This document shows positions 36,177-44,356 of a stretch of DNA of 64,000 nt, piece by piece (position 1 is the stretch's first letter; the number at the start of each line of letters is the position of its first letter). The stretch covers positions 1-64,000 of the forward strand of contig WSYE01000016.1 in assembly GCA_009773665.1 (NCBI GenBank), given 5' to 3'. The notes beneath the pieces were generated by a model, which was not told the DNA's origin, made no database searches, and was given only the letters and a program-made list of their open reading frames with translations. Origin of the DNA: Desulfovibrionaceae bacterium. Its GTDB lineage: Bacteria; Desulfobacterota; Desulfovibrionia; Desulfovibrionales; Desulfovibrionaceae. Position numbers and translations under genes: made by a program.

Positions 36177-36962
36177 CTAGAGAGTTATTTCGTTCGACCA
36201 GAACACCGGCCCGCGCGTGCAGGTCTGCACCCGCTCCCCGTCCGGGGTCTCGGCCACGCAGCCCAGGCACGCTCCCACGCCGCAGGCCATGCGGTTTTCC
36301 AGCGAGATCTGGCAGCGCACGCCGTACTTCTCGGCGGCGGCCTTCACGGAGCGCAAAAACGGCGTGGGGCCGCAGGCCAGGGCCAGAGCGCCCGCGTGCT
36401 CGGCCATGCGCTTCTCCAGAAGCTCCACGAAGCGCGGGATGTCCTCGGCGCTGCGGTCCTGGAAGGACTCCGCGCCCACGGTCTGGGCCAGGTCCTCATA
36501 CGGGTAGCAGGAGAGCGGTGGCCTGTGCCCGAACAGCAGGGAGAGCTGGCCGGGGGTGGGATGCACGGCGGCGTACTCCACGAAAGGCGCGATGCCGATG
36601 CCGCCCGCCAGCATCAGGGTGCGCACGCCCGGTTCCACAGCGAACCCGTGCCCAAGCGGCCCCCAGAGGGTCACCTTGTCGCCGGGGGTGAGCCTGGTCA
36701 GCGCCGAGGTGCCGCGTCCGGCCACCAGGAAGTTGAACACCAGCCTGTCGGGCAGCGCCCGGCAGATGGAGAGCGGCCTGGCCCACAGGGGATCAAACCC
36801 CCAGGACGCGGGCCGCAGCATGGCGAACTGGCCGGGACGGGCTTTGGCCAGTCCGGGATTTTCCAGTTCAAGAAGCCACAACCCGTTCTCACGCCCTTCC
36901 GGACCGTGGGGGGTAAGGCTCAAAACCGTGACGTCTTTGCAACGATTATAAGGTATGGGCAT
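36177..36962 (-). CDS. pyrK: Dihydroorotate dehydrogenase B, electron transfer subunit
   Basis: 261 residues. FAD and [2Fe-2S] subunit that passes electrons from PyrD to NAD. FAD-binding RPLSICRA, the nucleotide-binding LAGGIGIAPFVEYAA, and the cluster ligands CGVGACLGC plus a later Cys (CX4CX2CX12C) are all present. AGGAG lies seven bases before ATG 36962. First gene of the pyrKD operon; the next gene upstream is divergent. Confidence 0.95.
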   Translation of the reverse strand: MPIPYNRCKDVTVLSLTPHGPEGRENGLWLLELENPGLAKARPGQFAMLRPASWGFDPLWARPLSICRALPDRLVFNFLVAGRGTSALTRLTPGDKVTLWGPLGHGFAVEPGVRTLMLAGGIGIAPFVEYAAVHPTPGQLSLLFGHRPPLSCYPYEDLAQTVGAESFQDRSAEDIPRFVELLEKRMAEHAGALALACGPTPFLRSVKAAAEKYGVRCQISLENRMACGVGACLGCVAETPDGERVQTCTRGPVFWSNEITL

Positions 36963-37203
36963 GGCTCGCTCCTGCCGTGCAAACTAGCCTCAAGCGTGCA
37001 ATTAGTAAATCTTTTCGCCGGAGCGATGGCCCTCCTTGTCCTTCGAACCCTTTACGGTTACTAAGAACCTGCCCAAAGTCCGGAATTCCCGGCCTTTCGG
37101 GACCCAATCCCTTGACACATCCTGCCTCCCGCCGCATGTACATAGAATGTCGGCATAATCGTCCGAAGACGTAAGGGGGCGCTACTTGGAGCGGAGAGCG
37201 TCG

Positions 37204-38397
37204 ATGAAGACACCTGAAGTGGGAGACAAGAATAAGATCTTCCACAAGGGACAGGTCATCTACAAAGAGGGCCAGTCCAGCAACGAAGCCTACATCATAA
37301 AGCAAGGCGCCATTGGGCTCTATCGTCTCTCCGGCAACAAGCGCGTCAACCTGGGAATACTCCGTCCCGGACAAATTTTCGGCGAGATGGGCGTCATCAG
37401 CGAAGAGAAGCGCACCGCTTCCGCCGAGGCCCTGGAATATACCGAAGTCATCGTGCTGGACCAGAACCTCCTGCACACCCTGCTGCTCAAAAGCCCCCGC
37501 CCGGTCCAGATCATCACCTCCTACCTGGTGGAGCGCGTACGCGCGCTGAACGCCCGCGTGGCGGATCGGCCCTGTTCCAACACCTTCGCCTCGGTGTGCA
37601 GCGTGATGCTCCTGGCCTGGCGCGCCGCCACTAAGTCCACACCCAAGAGCGAGGCCGCGCAGATTTCCACGGTGGAGCTCTCCAAGACCATCAAGGAAAT
37701 CCTCCTGGTGTCCCAGGTGGAGATCGACGAGATTTTCGAAAAGCTGGCCAAGGTGCACGTCATCGACATCGTGGACATCAAGGGCAGCTACTACCGCAAG
37801 GACCCGCTGCTTGGCACCATGAAGAAGTCCAGCGACTTCGTGAAGGAGCGCCTGCTCACCATCCCCGACGCCGACCGCTTCGCGCGCGTGTCCAAGAACA
37901 TGGCCAAGGATCAGCAGGACATCTGCGGCACTGACCTGGAATTCATCGACCTGCACGAGTTCGCCAAGGAGATCCAGGCCCAGCCCGACGTCATCCTCAA
38001 GAAGCTGGCCTACGCAGAGATCCCCGAGAGCTCCTTCTTTTTCCATAAGGCGTCCATCATGTCCTACGCCGCGCAGAAAGGCCCCGAGTTCTTCCAGCGC
38101 GCCAAACGCCCGCGCCTGAAGATCGAGGATCTGCAATCCGTGGACGACATCACCGCCGTGGACAACACCACGCTGGAGGAGGCCCTCTCCAAGCTGGGCT
38201 TCTACAAGGTCTCGGTGCTTGCATCCCTGGCGGGTGAAGAGGCCCGCAACAAGATTTACGGCAACCTCTCCAAGAAGATCGCCGCAGTGGTCAAGGAAGA
38301 GGTCGCGAGGATGGACGGCCTGGATTCCGGCGAGGCGGCCGACATCGAAGAGGAACTGCTGAACATGATCAAAACCATGAAGGGGATTGCCGGGTGA
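37204..38397 (+). CDS. Cyclic-nucleotide-binding protein with FliG-like C-terminal domain
   Basis: 397 residues from ATG 37204, preceded by GGAGAG. The N-terminal domain (about 10-125) is a Crp/Fnr-type cyclic-nucleotide-binding fold (GQVIYKEGQSSNEAYIIKQG, PGQIFGEMGVISEEKRTAS). A helical middle part follows (about 130-290), without a clear DNA-binding helix-turn-helix. The last ~85 residues (DDITAVDNTTLEEALSKLG, then EEARNKIYGNLSKKIAAVVK) match the FliG C-terminal motif, where flagellar FliG has EExRxKIFxNMSxRAAxxLK. The gene overlaps motA by 4 bp (GTGA) and is followed by motB. A nucleotide-controlled rotor or clutch component is an attractive inference. Confidence 0.75.
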   Translation: MKTPEVGDKNKIFHKGQVIYKEGQSSNEAYIIKQGAIGLYRLSGNKRVNLGILRPGQIFGEMGVISEEKRTASAEALEYTEVIVLDQNLLHTLLLKSPRPVQIITSYLVERVRALNARVADRPCSNTFASVCSVMLLAWRAATKSTPKSEAAQISTVELSKTIKEILLVSQVEIDEIFEKLAKVHVIDIVDIKGSYYRKDPLLGTMKKSSDFVKERLLTIPDADRFARVSKNMAKDQQDICGTDLEFIDLHEFAKEIQAQPDVILKKLAYAEIPESSFFFHKASIMSYAAQKGPEFFQRAKRPRLKIEDLQSVDDITAVDNTTLEEALSKLGFYKVSVLASLAGEEARNKIYGNLSKKIAAVVKEEVARMDGLDSGEAADIEEELLNMIKTMKGIAG

Positions 38398-39173
38398 ACG
38401 TCGCCACGGTCATCGGTTTCGTTGCAGGCGTCATCATCCTGGGCACGGCCACGTATTTCGCCACGGACTCCGTGCGGGTGTTCATCAACCTGCCTGGCCT
38501 GGCCATCGTGCTGGGCGGCACCCTGGCCTCCACCTTCATCTGCTTCCCCCTGAAGGAAGTAACGCGCGTTTTCACCATCTTCCTCACGGCTCTGAAGCGC
38601 GAGGAATTGCCCATCGGCAACTACATCGAGTCCATCGTGCAGATAGCCCGCGAGGCCTCCGCGCGCGGCAAGGTGCACCTGGAGAGGGCGCTGCCCGGCA
38701 TCGAGAACGAATTCCTGCAGAACGCCCTGCAAATGCTGGTGGACGGCTATTCGCGCGACGAAATCAAGGAAATCCTGGAGACGCGCATCGAACAGACCTA
38801 CCAGCAGGAGATCTCCTCGGCAGGCATCTACCGCACCATGGCCAAGCTCTCGCCCGCTTACGGGCTCATCGGCACGCTCATCGGCTTCATCGGCCTGATG
38901 CAGGCCATGGGCGGAGGCGGGCTCGGGGCGCTGGGCCAGCACATGGCCGTGGCCCTGACCACCACGCTCTACGGCATCCTGCTCTCCAACCTGATCTTTC
39001 TGCCCATCGCCGTGAAGGTGGAGAAGCGCATCGAGGAGCGGGTGCTGCTCATGTGCGTCATCCGCGACGGCGTGCTCTTCATCAAGGACAAGGCCCCCGC
39101 GCCCATCGTCTACGACAAGCTCAAGGCCTACCTGCCGCCCCGCCGCTGGGCATCCATCGGCATACGGCCCTAG
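38394..39173 (+). CDS. motA: MotA/TolQ/ExbB-family stator proton channel
   Basis: 259 residues from GTG 38394, in a GTGA overlap with the upstream gene. Four membrane segments: residues about 4-25, 32-50, 150-172 and 183-205. The MotA signatures PGLAIVLGGTLASTFI and LSPAYGLIGTLIGFIGLMQAM are present, and the cytoplasmic loop has charged residues (LKREELP, AREASARGKVHLERALPGIEN). Together with MotB it forms a flagellar-type ion-driven stator. The rest of the flagellar regulon is not in the window. Confidence 0.92.
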   Translation: MNVATVIGFVAGVIILGTATYFATDSVRVFINLPGLAIVLGGTLASTFICFPLKEVTRVFTIFLTALKREELPIGNYIESIVQIAREASARGKVHLERALPGIENEFLQNALQMLVDGYSRDEIKEILETRIEQTYQQEISSAGIYRTMAKLSPAYGLIGTLIGFIGLMQAMGGGGLGALGQHMAVALTTTLYGILLSNLIFLPIAVKVEKRIEERVLLMCVIRDGVLFIKDKAPAPIVYDKLKAYLPPRRWASIGIRP

Positions 39174-39182
39174 AGCGCCGCC

Positions 39183-40049
39183 ATGCTCAAGCTCTCGCAA
39201 CTGCGCGGCAGGATAAAAGACGAAGACGAGGGGACGTGGTTCGTCTCGCTTGCGGACCTGCTGACCGTGTTGCTGTGCTTTTTCGTGCTGATGCTGTCGG
39301 TATCCAGCGTGGACCAGGAGCGCTACAAAAAGGTGGCGCAGTCCATGGAAGACGCCATGAAGACCGAAAAGGCCAAGCGAGAGCAGGCCCAGGCCCAGAT
39401 CAAGGCACAGGGCAAGCGGCTCGGGTCATCCCTGGGTGACGAGCTTCCCGCCGGGCCGGGCGGACAGGTTTATCCCGTGCTGCCGCCGTCCTTGCCGCCG
39501 CAGGTCTACCAGAGCGCTCCCTCGGGACAGGCCGGGCTCACCGCCCAGACCGGCCCCGGCCTTGGCGACCAGTCCGGACAGGCCACGCGCCCCAAATCGC
39601 TTGAAGAGATCGGCGCGGAACTGGGCATGCGCTTCGCCCAGGACCCGGCAGGCGTGCAGATCGAAAAACGCGAGGGTGGCTTCGCCATCACCCTCAAGGG
39701 CGCGGTGCTCTTCGACAGGGCCAGCGCCGAGCTTACCCCCTCCTCCATCCCCTACCTCGACTCCATTGCGGCCTCGCTGCGCAGCACCCCCTACAAGGTG
39801 ACCGTGGAAGGCCATACCGACAACCTCCCGATCCAGTCGCTCATCTATCCGTCCAACTGGGAACTTTCCGGCGCGCGGGCCTCGCGCGTGGCCCGCTACC
39901 TGATCGACCACGGCGTGGCCAAGGACCGCCTGCACGTGGCAGGATTCGCCGACACCCGCCCCGTGGCCCCCAACGACTCCGCCCAGGGCCAGCCCCTGGC
40001 GGAAAACCAGGCCCGCAACCGCCGCGTGGTCATACTGATAAACCCTTGA
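39183..40049 (+). CDS. motB: MotB-like stator protein with OmpA peptidoglycan-binding domain
   Basis: 288 residues. One membrane span (FVSLADLLTVLLCFFVLMLS) with the ion-binding aspartate in ADLLTVL, a plug/linker of about 100 residues rich in Pro, Gln and Gly, and an OmpA domain (about 165-288) with VEGHTDNLPI and NWELSGARASRVARYLID for peptidoglycan binding. It begins 9 bp after motA. The linker is longer than in E. coli MotB. Confidence 0.92.
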   Translation: MLKLSQLRGRIKDEDEGTWFVSLADLLTVLLCFFVLMLSVSSVDQERYKKVAQSMEDAMKTEKAKREQAQAQIKAQGKRLGSSLGDELPAGPGGQVYPVLPPSLPPQVYQSAPSGQAGLTAQTGPGLGDQSGQATRPKSLEEIGAELGMRFAQDPAGVQIEKREGGFAITLKGAVLFDRASAELTPSSIPYLDSIAASLRSTPYKVTVEGHTDNLPIQSLIYPSNWELSGARASRVARYLIDHGVAKDRLHVAGFADTRPVAPNDSAQGQPLAENQARNRRVVILINP

Positions 40050-40864
40050 CCAACGAAAGCGACACCCTGGACTGCGGCCGCGACGAGTCCTCCCACAAGC
40101 TCAAGGGAATCTTCTCGTCTCCTGCCATGCCCGGCGAAGAGCCTGATCCGGCCATCCCCAAGCGCTTTTGGTTCGCCAGGGAACTGGGCGAAGGGCTCAT
40201 CAGCATCCAGCTACTGGACGAGCACGGCCTGCCCACCCCCAAGCAGCACAGCATGCAGAAGGACCCCTTCCTCCAGGATTTCACCCTGGAGCCGGACTTG
40301 GGCTACCGCCTGCTGACCCAGCGGGTGCTCACCGGAGACTATTTCCGCAAGCAGGGCATGAACCTGGAAGCCAAGATCGAGTACCAGAAGGTGCTGCGCA
40401 TCGACGAGGAGAACATCCGGGGCAACTTCGGGCTGGGATTGACCTATCTGGCGCTCAACCAGCTGGAGAAGGGCCGCTACGCCTTCGAGAAGCTGGTCAG
40501 CATGGACGAGGCCTTCTCCGCCGAGCACAAGCACCTGTTCAACGACTTCGGCATCGCGCTTCGCAAGAAGGGGCTCTTCGACGAGGCCCTGGCCTTCTAC
40601 AACCGCGCCCGCGCGCTGTGCTCCAACGACGAAAACCTGCTCCTGAACATCGCCCGCGCCTGGTATGAAAAGGGCGACACCGAGAACGCCTACCGTGGGC
40701 TCGGCGACTGCATCGAACTCAATCCCGATTTCCGCGAGGCCCTGGCCTTTCTGGCCTACCTGCGCAAGCACCGCATCTTCCCCCACGACAAGGAGCTGCG
40801 CGCCCACTTCGACCGCGAGGCCCTGAAGCGTAGCGAGCTGGGGTCGCTGCTGGACGGGGCCTAG
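40046..40864 (+). CDS. TPR-repeat protein at the end of the motAB operon
   Basis: 272 residues from TTG 40046, in a TTGA overlap with the motB stop; the weak start makes the exact N-terminus uncertain. Tetratricopeptide repeats run from about 105 to 235 (AKIEYQKVLRIDEENIRGNF, GLGLTYLALNQLEKG, GIALRKKGLFDEALAFYNRA). No signal peptide. The N-terminal 70 residues are variable and contain RFWFARELGEG. Co-translated with motB, so probably a cytoplasmic partner or adaptor of this motor; no defined function. Confidence 0.8.
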   Translation: MTNESDTLDCGRDESSHKLKGIFSSPAMPGEEPDPAIPKRFWFARELGEGLISIQLLDEHGLPTPKQHSMQKDPFLQDFTLEPDLGYRLLTQRVLTGDYFRKQGMNLEAKIEYQKVLRIDEENIRGNFGLGLTYLALNQLEKGRYAFEKLVSMDEAFSAEHKHLFNDFGIALRKKGLFDEALAFYNRARALCSNDENLLLNIARAWYEKGDTENAYRGLGDCIELNPDFREALAFLAYLRKHRIFPHDKELRAHFDREALKRSELGSLLDGA

Positions 40865-40972
40865 CACGTCGTTCTCAAAATACGTCACACTGCACAGAAC
40901 CCTAAGCCACGAGAACAATTGCGTTTGTCTGTTATAAACATAAGGGACATGCACAATTCGCAGTAGGAGTAC

Positions 40973-41018
40973 GCCTCCGGCGGCCAAAGGGCTGCGCCCT
41001 TTGGAATCCGCAATTTTC
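40973..41018 (+). repeat. Intergenic hairpin module with cctccggcggcc lead
   Basis: cgcctccggcggcc is followed by the hairpin ccaaagggctgcgccctttgg and then aatttt. The same lead with different hairpins recurs at 58220 and, inverted, at 50104. It may also terminate the motAB operon. The rest of the gap 40865-41242 holds only a dyad (tctgatg...catcaga, about 41195-41235) just before azoR. Confidence 0.65.
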
Positions 41019-41242
41019 CCAGCTTGCTACTGGATCACCCTTCTGTACGGGTGGCTGTGGGCGATGAATATTGCAAGAGGCTCAAAGAGTACTGTTGTTT
41101 CACGGACGCGACCTATCCGACGCGTGACGTGTCGTCGCGACGCCTGAACTCCCGATAATTCTTGTTCCGGCTGGCTGTCCAGGCTATCTGATGACCATCG
41201 CCCCGCGTCCGGGGACGTTCCATCAGACGCCAAGGAGCCGCC

Positions 41243-41869
41243 ATGTCCGCCATTCTCTACATCAAGGCGTCCCCCAGGGGACCCCGCTCCCATTCCATCG
41301 CCGTGGCCGACGCCTTCCTGGAAGCCTACCAGGAGGCCAATCCGCAGTATCTGGTCACCACCCGCAACCTGTTCGAGGATGAGCTGCCCCCCTTCGACGG
41401 CCCCGCCTTGCAGGCAAAATACAACGTGATCCACGGCCTGACCCACGACCCGACGCAGTTGCGCGCCTGGCAGCAGGTAAAACGCTATGTGGACGAGTTG
41501 AAGGACTGCGCCAGGATCGTCATGGCCGTACCCATGTGGAACTTCAGCCTGCCCTACCGGCTGAAGCACTACATCGACCTGGTGGTGCAGCCAGGGTTGT
41601 CCTTCGGTGTAAACGACGAAGGCGCGTTCGGGCTGATTCCGGACAAGCCGGTGTTCATCGCCTACGCTTCAGGCGGGGCGTACCCGCCCGGCAGCGGCGC
41701 GGCGGTCATGGACCACCAAAAGCCCTACCTGGAGATGATACTTGGGTACATGGGGCTGAAGGACGTTCGCTCCGTGCGGGTGGAGGCGACGCTCTCCAGC
41801 GACGCCCAGGTGGAGGAGAGCCGCTCCGGGGCCATCGCAAAGGCGCGGGAGATGGCGCGGGAATTTTAA
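41243..41869 (+). CDS. azoR: FMN-dependent NADH-azoreductase (AzoR/NQO-like)
   Basis: 208 residues. Flavodoxin-like fold: YIKASPRGPRSHSIAVADAF binds the FMN phosphate, VMAVPMWNFSLPYRLKHYID is the family's flavin motif near 95-115, and YASGGAYPP near 147. AzoR enzymes reduce quinones and azo compounds with NADH. AAGGAG precedes ATG 41243. A decayed copy of its central part lies 1.3 kb downstream. Confidence 0.92.
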   Translation: MSAILYIKASPRGPRSHSIAVADAFLEAYQEANPQYLVTTRNLFEDELPPFDGPALQAKYNVIHGLTHDPTQLRAWQQVKRYVDELKDCARIVMAVPMWNFSLPYRLKHYIDLVVQPGLSFGVNDEGAFGLIPDKPVFIAYASGGAYPPGSGAAVMDHQKPYLEMILGYMGLKDVRSVRVEATLSSDAQVEESRSGAIAKAREMAREF

Positions 41870-41973
41870 GGCGACGGGTTGCCCAGGGATATCTTGGGGC
41901 GCTCCGGAACGGTGTGTCGGCGCTGGGGTTCCTGCCAGCTCAACACCCTGGATGACCCGCAGTTTGCTTCGCA

Positions 41974-42020
41974 GAGACGGGCCTCTTGAATTCTTCAGGA
42001 GGCCCGTCTCGTTATTGTTA
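41974..42020 (+). terminator. Intrinsic terminator downstream of azoR
   Basis: gagacgggcctc and gaggcccgtctc, perfect 12-bp arms around ttgaattcttcag, then gttattgttattc. A closely related hairpin follows the azoR fragment at 43071. Confidence 0.8.
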
Positions 42021-42516
42021 TTCTTTCAAGTGGTTGATGCTCCTTACAAAGAATATGGCAGCGCTGCATGGAGCGAGCGACTGCCTGGGACAGTGCAAGC
42101 GCCAAATGGGAGTCGTGTTGCGTATGCAGTTCGTGATACAAACTATTATTCAAGCCGACGAGCCACCGACACACTCCGAATACTTTGCGTACAATATTGC
42201 ACACTTGTCCATTTATAAATTAGAATTAACGAAATATTAAATGATTATTCTGTCATACAGCTATGCAACACCATGGGGATGACGTAGATACAGGAGCATC
42301 TCCGGACATGCATCTGCCCCAAGCTGAGAGAGCATCTGCCTATTGCAGTGATTTTTCAGGCGGTTACTTCCGGAAGCAATACGATTGCGAGGACGTCCCT
42401 GAGTGTTTTTCCAGGCTCGGGCGTCGTGAAGGAATCAGGCTGGCACCAATCCTGGCGCACGCAACGGCTGGATTCGCATTCAGCCCCAATGAATATGCGA
42501 CCCAAGGAGACATCCC
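42021..42516. other. AT-rich spacer without a supported gene
   Basis: About 500 bases, distinctly AT-rich between 42030 and 42260. Frames of up to 85 codons exist but lack ribosome sites and protein-like composition. It may be decayed accessory DNA. Confidence 0.4.
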
Positions 42517-42693
42517 ATGAGCTCAAAGAACAATGACAAGTCCGGCGGCAACAAGAAGCAGTCCAAGGGCAACATGCAGGAAGCCGGAAGGGGGTCAGCC
42601 AAAGACTCCAAGCCGGAAGAAGCGGGAAGCAGTGACGCCGCCATGGGCAGCAGGGAGAAGAAACTGGCCAAACTGGCCCAGAGGAAGAAATAG
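42517..42693 (+). CDS. Small Lys-rich hydrophilic protein (58 aa)
   Basis: A 58-residue frame from ATG 42517 with AAGGAG seven bases upstream and a terminator hairpin at 42741-42783. The protein is almost entirely polar: MSSKNNDKSGGNKKQSKG at the start and KKLAKLAQRKK at the end, with Ser/Gly/Lys in between, so it is probably intrinsically disordered. The composition is reminiscent of small stress-related or nucleic-acid-binding proteins, but no family is recognised. It is shorter than usual gene-calling limits. Confidence 0.65.
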   Translation: MSSKNNDKSGGNKKQSKGNMQEAGRGSAKDSKPEEAGSSDAAMGSREKKLAKLAQRKK

Positions 42694-42740
42694 CTGGCGG
42701 AAAGATCGTGGGCACTCTTCACGCCCGCCACCTGCCCATG

Positions 42741-42783
42741 AAAAACCCCGCGAGGCGATGCAAGGCCATCACGGGCGGGGTTT
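42741..42783 (+). terminator. Hairpin after the 58-aa gene
   Basis: aaaccccgc and gcggggttt flank an imperfect inner stem, 48 bases past the stop. The gcggggttt arm provides a short T run. Confidence 0.65.
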
Positions 42784-42785
42784 AG

Positions 42786-42934
42786 CAGGCCGTTGAGAAA
42801 CGCGATTCTTGCAGCCTGTTCAAAAGACGCGCTGGCAAGGCGCAGGAAAAAGCCCAGCCCGATGCGTATTTGGCATACGTGAGGGTTTGGCTGTTTCCAT
42901 GCAACGCAGCCAGCGAGGATTTTTCAACAGGCTG
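42786..42934. mobile_element. MITE/REP-like non-coding element
   Basis: About 150 bases bounded by imperfect inverted termini: caggccgttgagaaac at the left, and the complement of tttttcaacaggctg at the right (12 of 16 positions match). Inside are long inverted segments (cgctggcaaggcgcaggaaa against tttccatgcaacgcagccagcg), so the whole element can fold into one long hairpin. It has no coding capacity. Termini of the type GGCTGTTGAAAAA recur as dispersed repeats in several deltaproteobacterial genomes; that link is from memory. Confidence 0.55.
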
Positions 42935-42950
42935 TTAGGCCTGACGCGTC

Positions 42951-43033
42951 AGCGTGAATGAGGACGACTTGTCAGTGCTCATCCCGGACAAGCCTGTGTT
43001 CATCGCCTAGGCCTCGGGCGGGGACATACCCAT
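42951..43033 (+). pseudogene. Fragment of a second azoR copy
   Basis: Translation gives VNEDD..VLIPDKPVFIA-stop-ASGGD, matching VNDEGAFGLIPDKPVFIAYASGGA of the intact azoR at 41243-41869, with the Tyr codon changed to TAG. Only about 25 codons remain. A terminator related to the azoR terminator follows at 43071, so this is the worn-down 3' part of a duplicated azoR unit. The remaining spacer to 43521 is AT-rich with no supported gene. Confidence 0.75.
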
Positions 43034-43070
43034 ATCAGCACCATCCCACGGCTCCATGTTGACCCAGTGA

Positions 43071-43104
43071 AACGGGCTTCTTGAATACTTCAAGAGGCCC
43101 GCTT
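43071..43104 (+). terminator. Terminator-like hairpin of the decayed azoR copy
   Basis: acgggcttcttgaa and ttcaagaggcccg pair with few mismatches. The sequence is a relative of the azoR terminator at 41974, including the ttgaat-cttca loop. Confidence 0.55.
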
Positions 43105-43521
43105 TGCCATCGATATTATTGGCCAATTCATAGGATCGGCGCGATGCTGAAGTGAAACGGCAAGGCAGCAAGGAGTGACCAGGCAAAGGGCAAGATTTAT
43201 GCGCCTGCTGGCATCCGTGGCCCTGCCTATATATATGAATTTTTCTCGCTGAGCACGACGACAAGAGAGTAAACATGGCGGCTAGCCTGTTGCACATGAC
43301 ACAGGTGACCGAATCGAATGACATTTATTGCATATCCAACCATGCAATCACCACGTCATACAATTTCGAAAATATACAACTTAGTTTTTACTACTTTATA
43401 ATACTGACAAACAAAACCAGCTAGATGCATCCGTCGGCATTGGTTACAATGAACTGTCGAGAAACATTACATCGCTCGCCATAAAACTTCACTTTCACAA
43501 TCATTTCAGCAATCAAGGCAT

Positions 43522-43537
43522 GGCACATTTTATGCTT
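43522..43537 (+). promoter_or_regulatory. Sigma-54-like promoter of the second PEP-CTERM gene
   Basis: TGGCACATTTTATGCT has GG (43523-43524) and GC (43535-43536) exactly 10 bases apart and a perfect TGGCAC -24 box. Transcription would start near 43548, about 48 bases before ATG 43596. Confidence 0.6.
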
Positions 43538-43595
43538 TTCTATTCAAAACACCATGCGTTTGCCTTTCATATTAATAACAGCGAGGAGGCTATGT

Positions 43596-44327
43596 ATGAA
43601 ATCAGTATTACTTTCGTTACTCGTCACATTATTTTTGTCGACTTCTTCATGGGCAGCATTCGTTAACGGTGGATTTGAAACAGGGGACTTCACTGGTTGG
43701 ACGCTGACTGGATCGGGTGCGTACTTGTCTTCAGTGATAAACAACGCCACCCCCATGCTGTTTGGCCAAACAACAAACATTGCCCCATACTACGGGAGCA
43801 ATATGGCCCGTCTTCAGGATCTTGATGGATACTACCATCAAACAACTATCTCGCAATCATCAGTGCTCTCTGCTACGGATCTGACTGAAACCCTGTATGT
43901 TCGCTGGGGCGCACTTCTAATCGAACCAGAAGACGGCACGCACCCTACGGGTGCTCAGCCCGCATTTGACATCGTCATCCAGAAAAACGGAAGCCCCATC
44001 GATTCCTTCCATGCTGATGCGCTTAATAAGCAGGGTGGTGGCTGGGCGAATTATGGCGACCTGTGGGGTACGGCCTGGTACAAGACCGACCTGTACACCT
44101 ACTCCCTTTCCAACTTTAGCATAGGGGACACCATTACCGTAATGATGTCTGTCATCGACTGCGGCTGGGGCGGACACGGTGGAGCGGCATTCCTTGATGG
44201 CATCGGAACCACCCCCCTGCCCAACCCGGTCGCTGCTACTCCCGAACCCGGCACAATGATACTCATGGCCATCGGTGTGGCCGGTGCCGCATATCTCAAG
44301 CGCAGGAGAGACAGCGCCAAGGCTTAG
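43596..44327 (+). CDS. PEP-CTERM exported protein, jelly-roll-like
   Basis: 243 residues from ATG 43596, with GCGAGGAGGC just upstream; an earlier in-frame start would lengthen the signal peptide and has no ribosome site. A signal peptide (SVLLSLLVTLFLSTSSWA) leads to a beta-rich domain that opens with FVNGGFETGDFTGWTLTG, a common beginning of surface beta-sandwich proteins. The tail ATPEPGTMILMAIGVAGAAY with KRRRDSAKA is a PEP-CTERM signal for exosortase processing. Lower GC than its neighbours. A sigma-54-like promoter and a strong terminator make it a single-gene unit. Function probably at the cell surface or matrix. Confidence 0.85.
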   Translation: MKSVLLSLLVTLFLSTSSWAAFVNGGFETGDFTGWTLTGSGAYLSSVINNATPMLFGQTTNIAPYYGSNMARLQDLDGYYHQTTISQSSVLSATDLTETLYVRWGALLIEPEDGTHPTGAQPAFDIVIQKNGSPIDSFHADALNKQGGGWANYGDLWGTAWYKTDLYTYSLSNFSIGDTITVMMSVIDCGWGGHGGAAFLDGIGTTPLPNPVAATPEPGTMILMAIGVAGAAYLKRRRDSAKA

Positions 44328-44356
44328 CGCCCAAACGCTTGCAAATCGCCCTTACT

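Noticed and set aside
35169-37064. 631-codon plus-strand frame
   Set aside because: Antisense to pyrD and pyrK with low-complexity His/Gly/Ala composition.
37113-37150. TTGACA followed by catgta/tacata as promoter of the CNB-FliG/motAB operon
   Set aside because: The -35 is good but no -10 of acceptable quality lies at 16-18 bases; left unannotated.
42446-42465. Possible sigma-54 element tggcaccaatcctggc before the 58-aa gene
   Set aside because: The GG is followed after 10 bases by GG and not GC, so the essential -12 dinucleotide is missing.
42263-42520. 85-codon plus-strand frame
   Set aside because: No ribosome site, unusual composition, and it overlaps the start region of the well-supported 58-codon gene.
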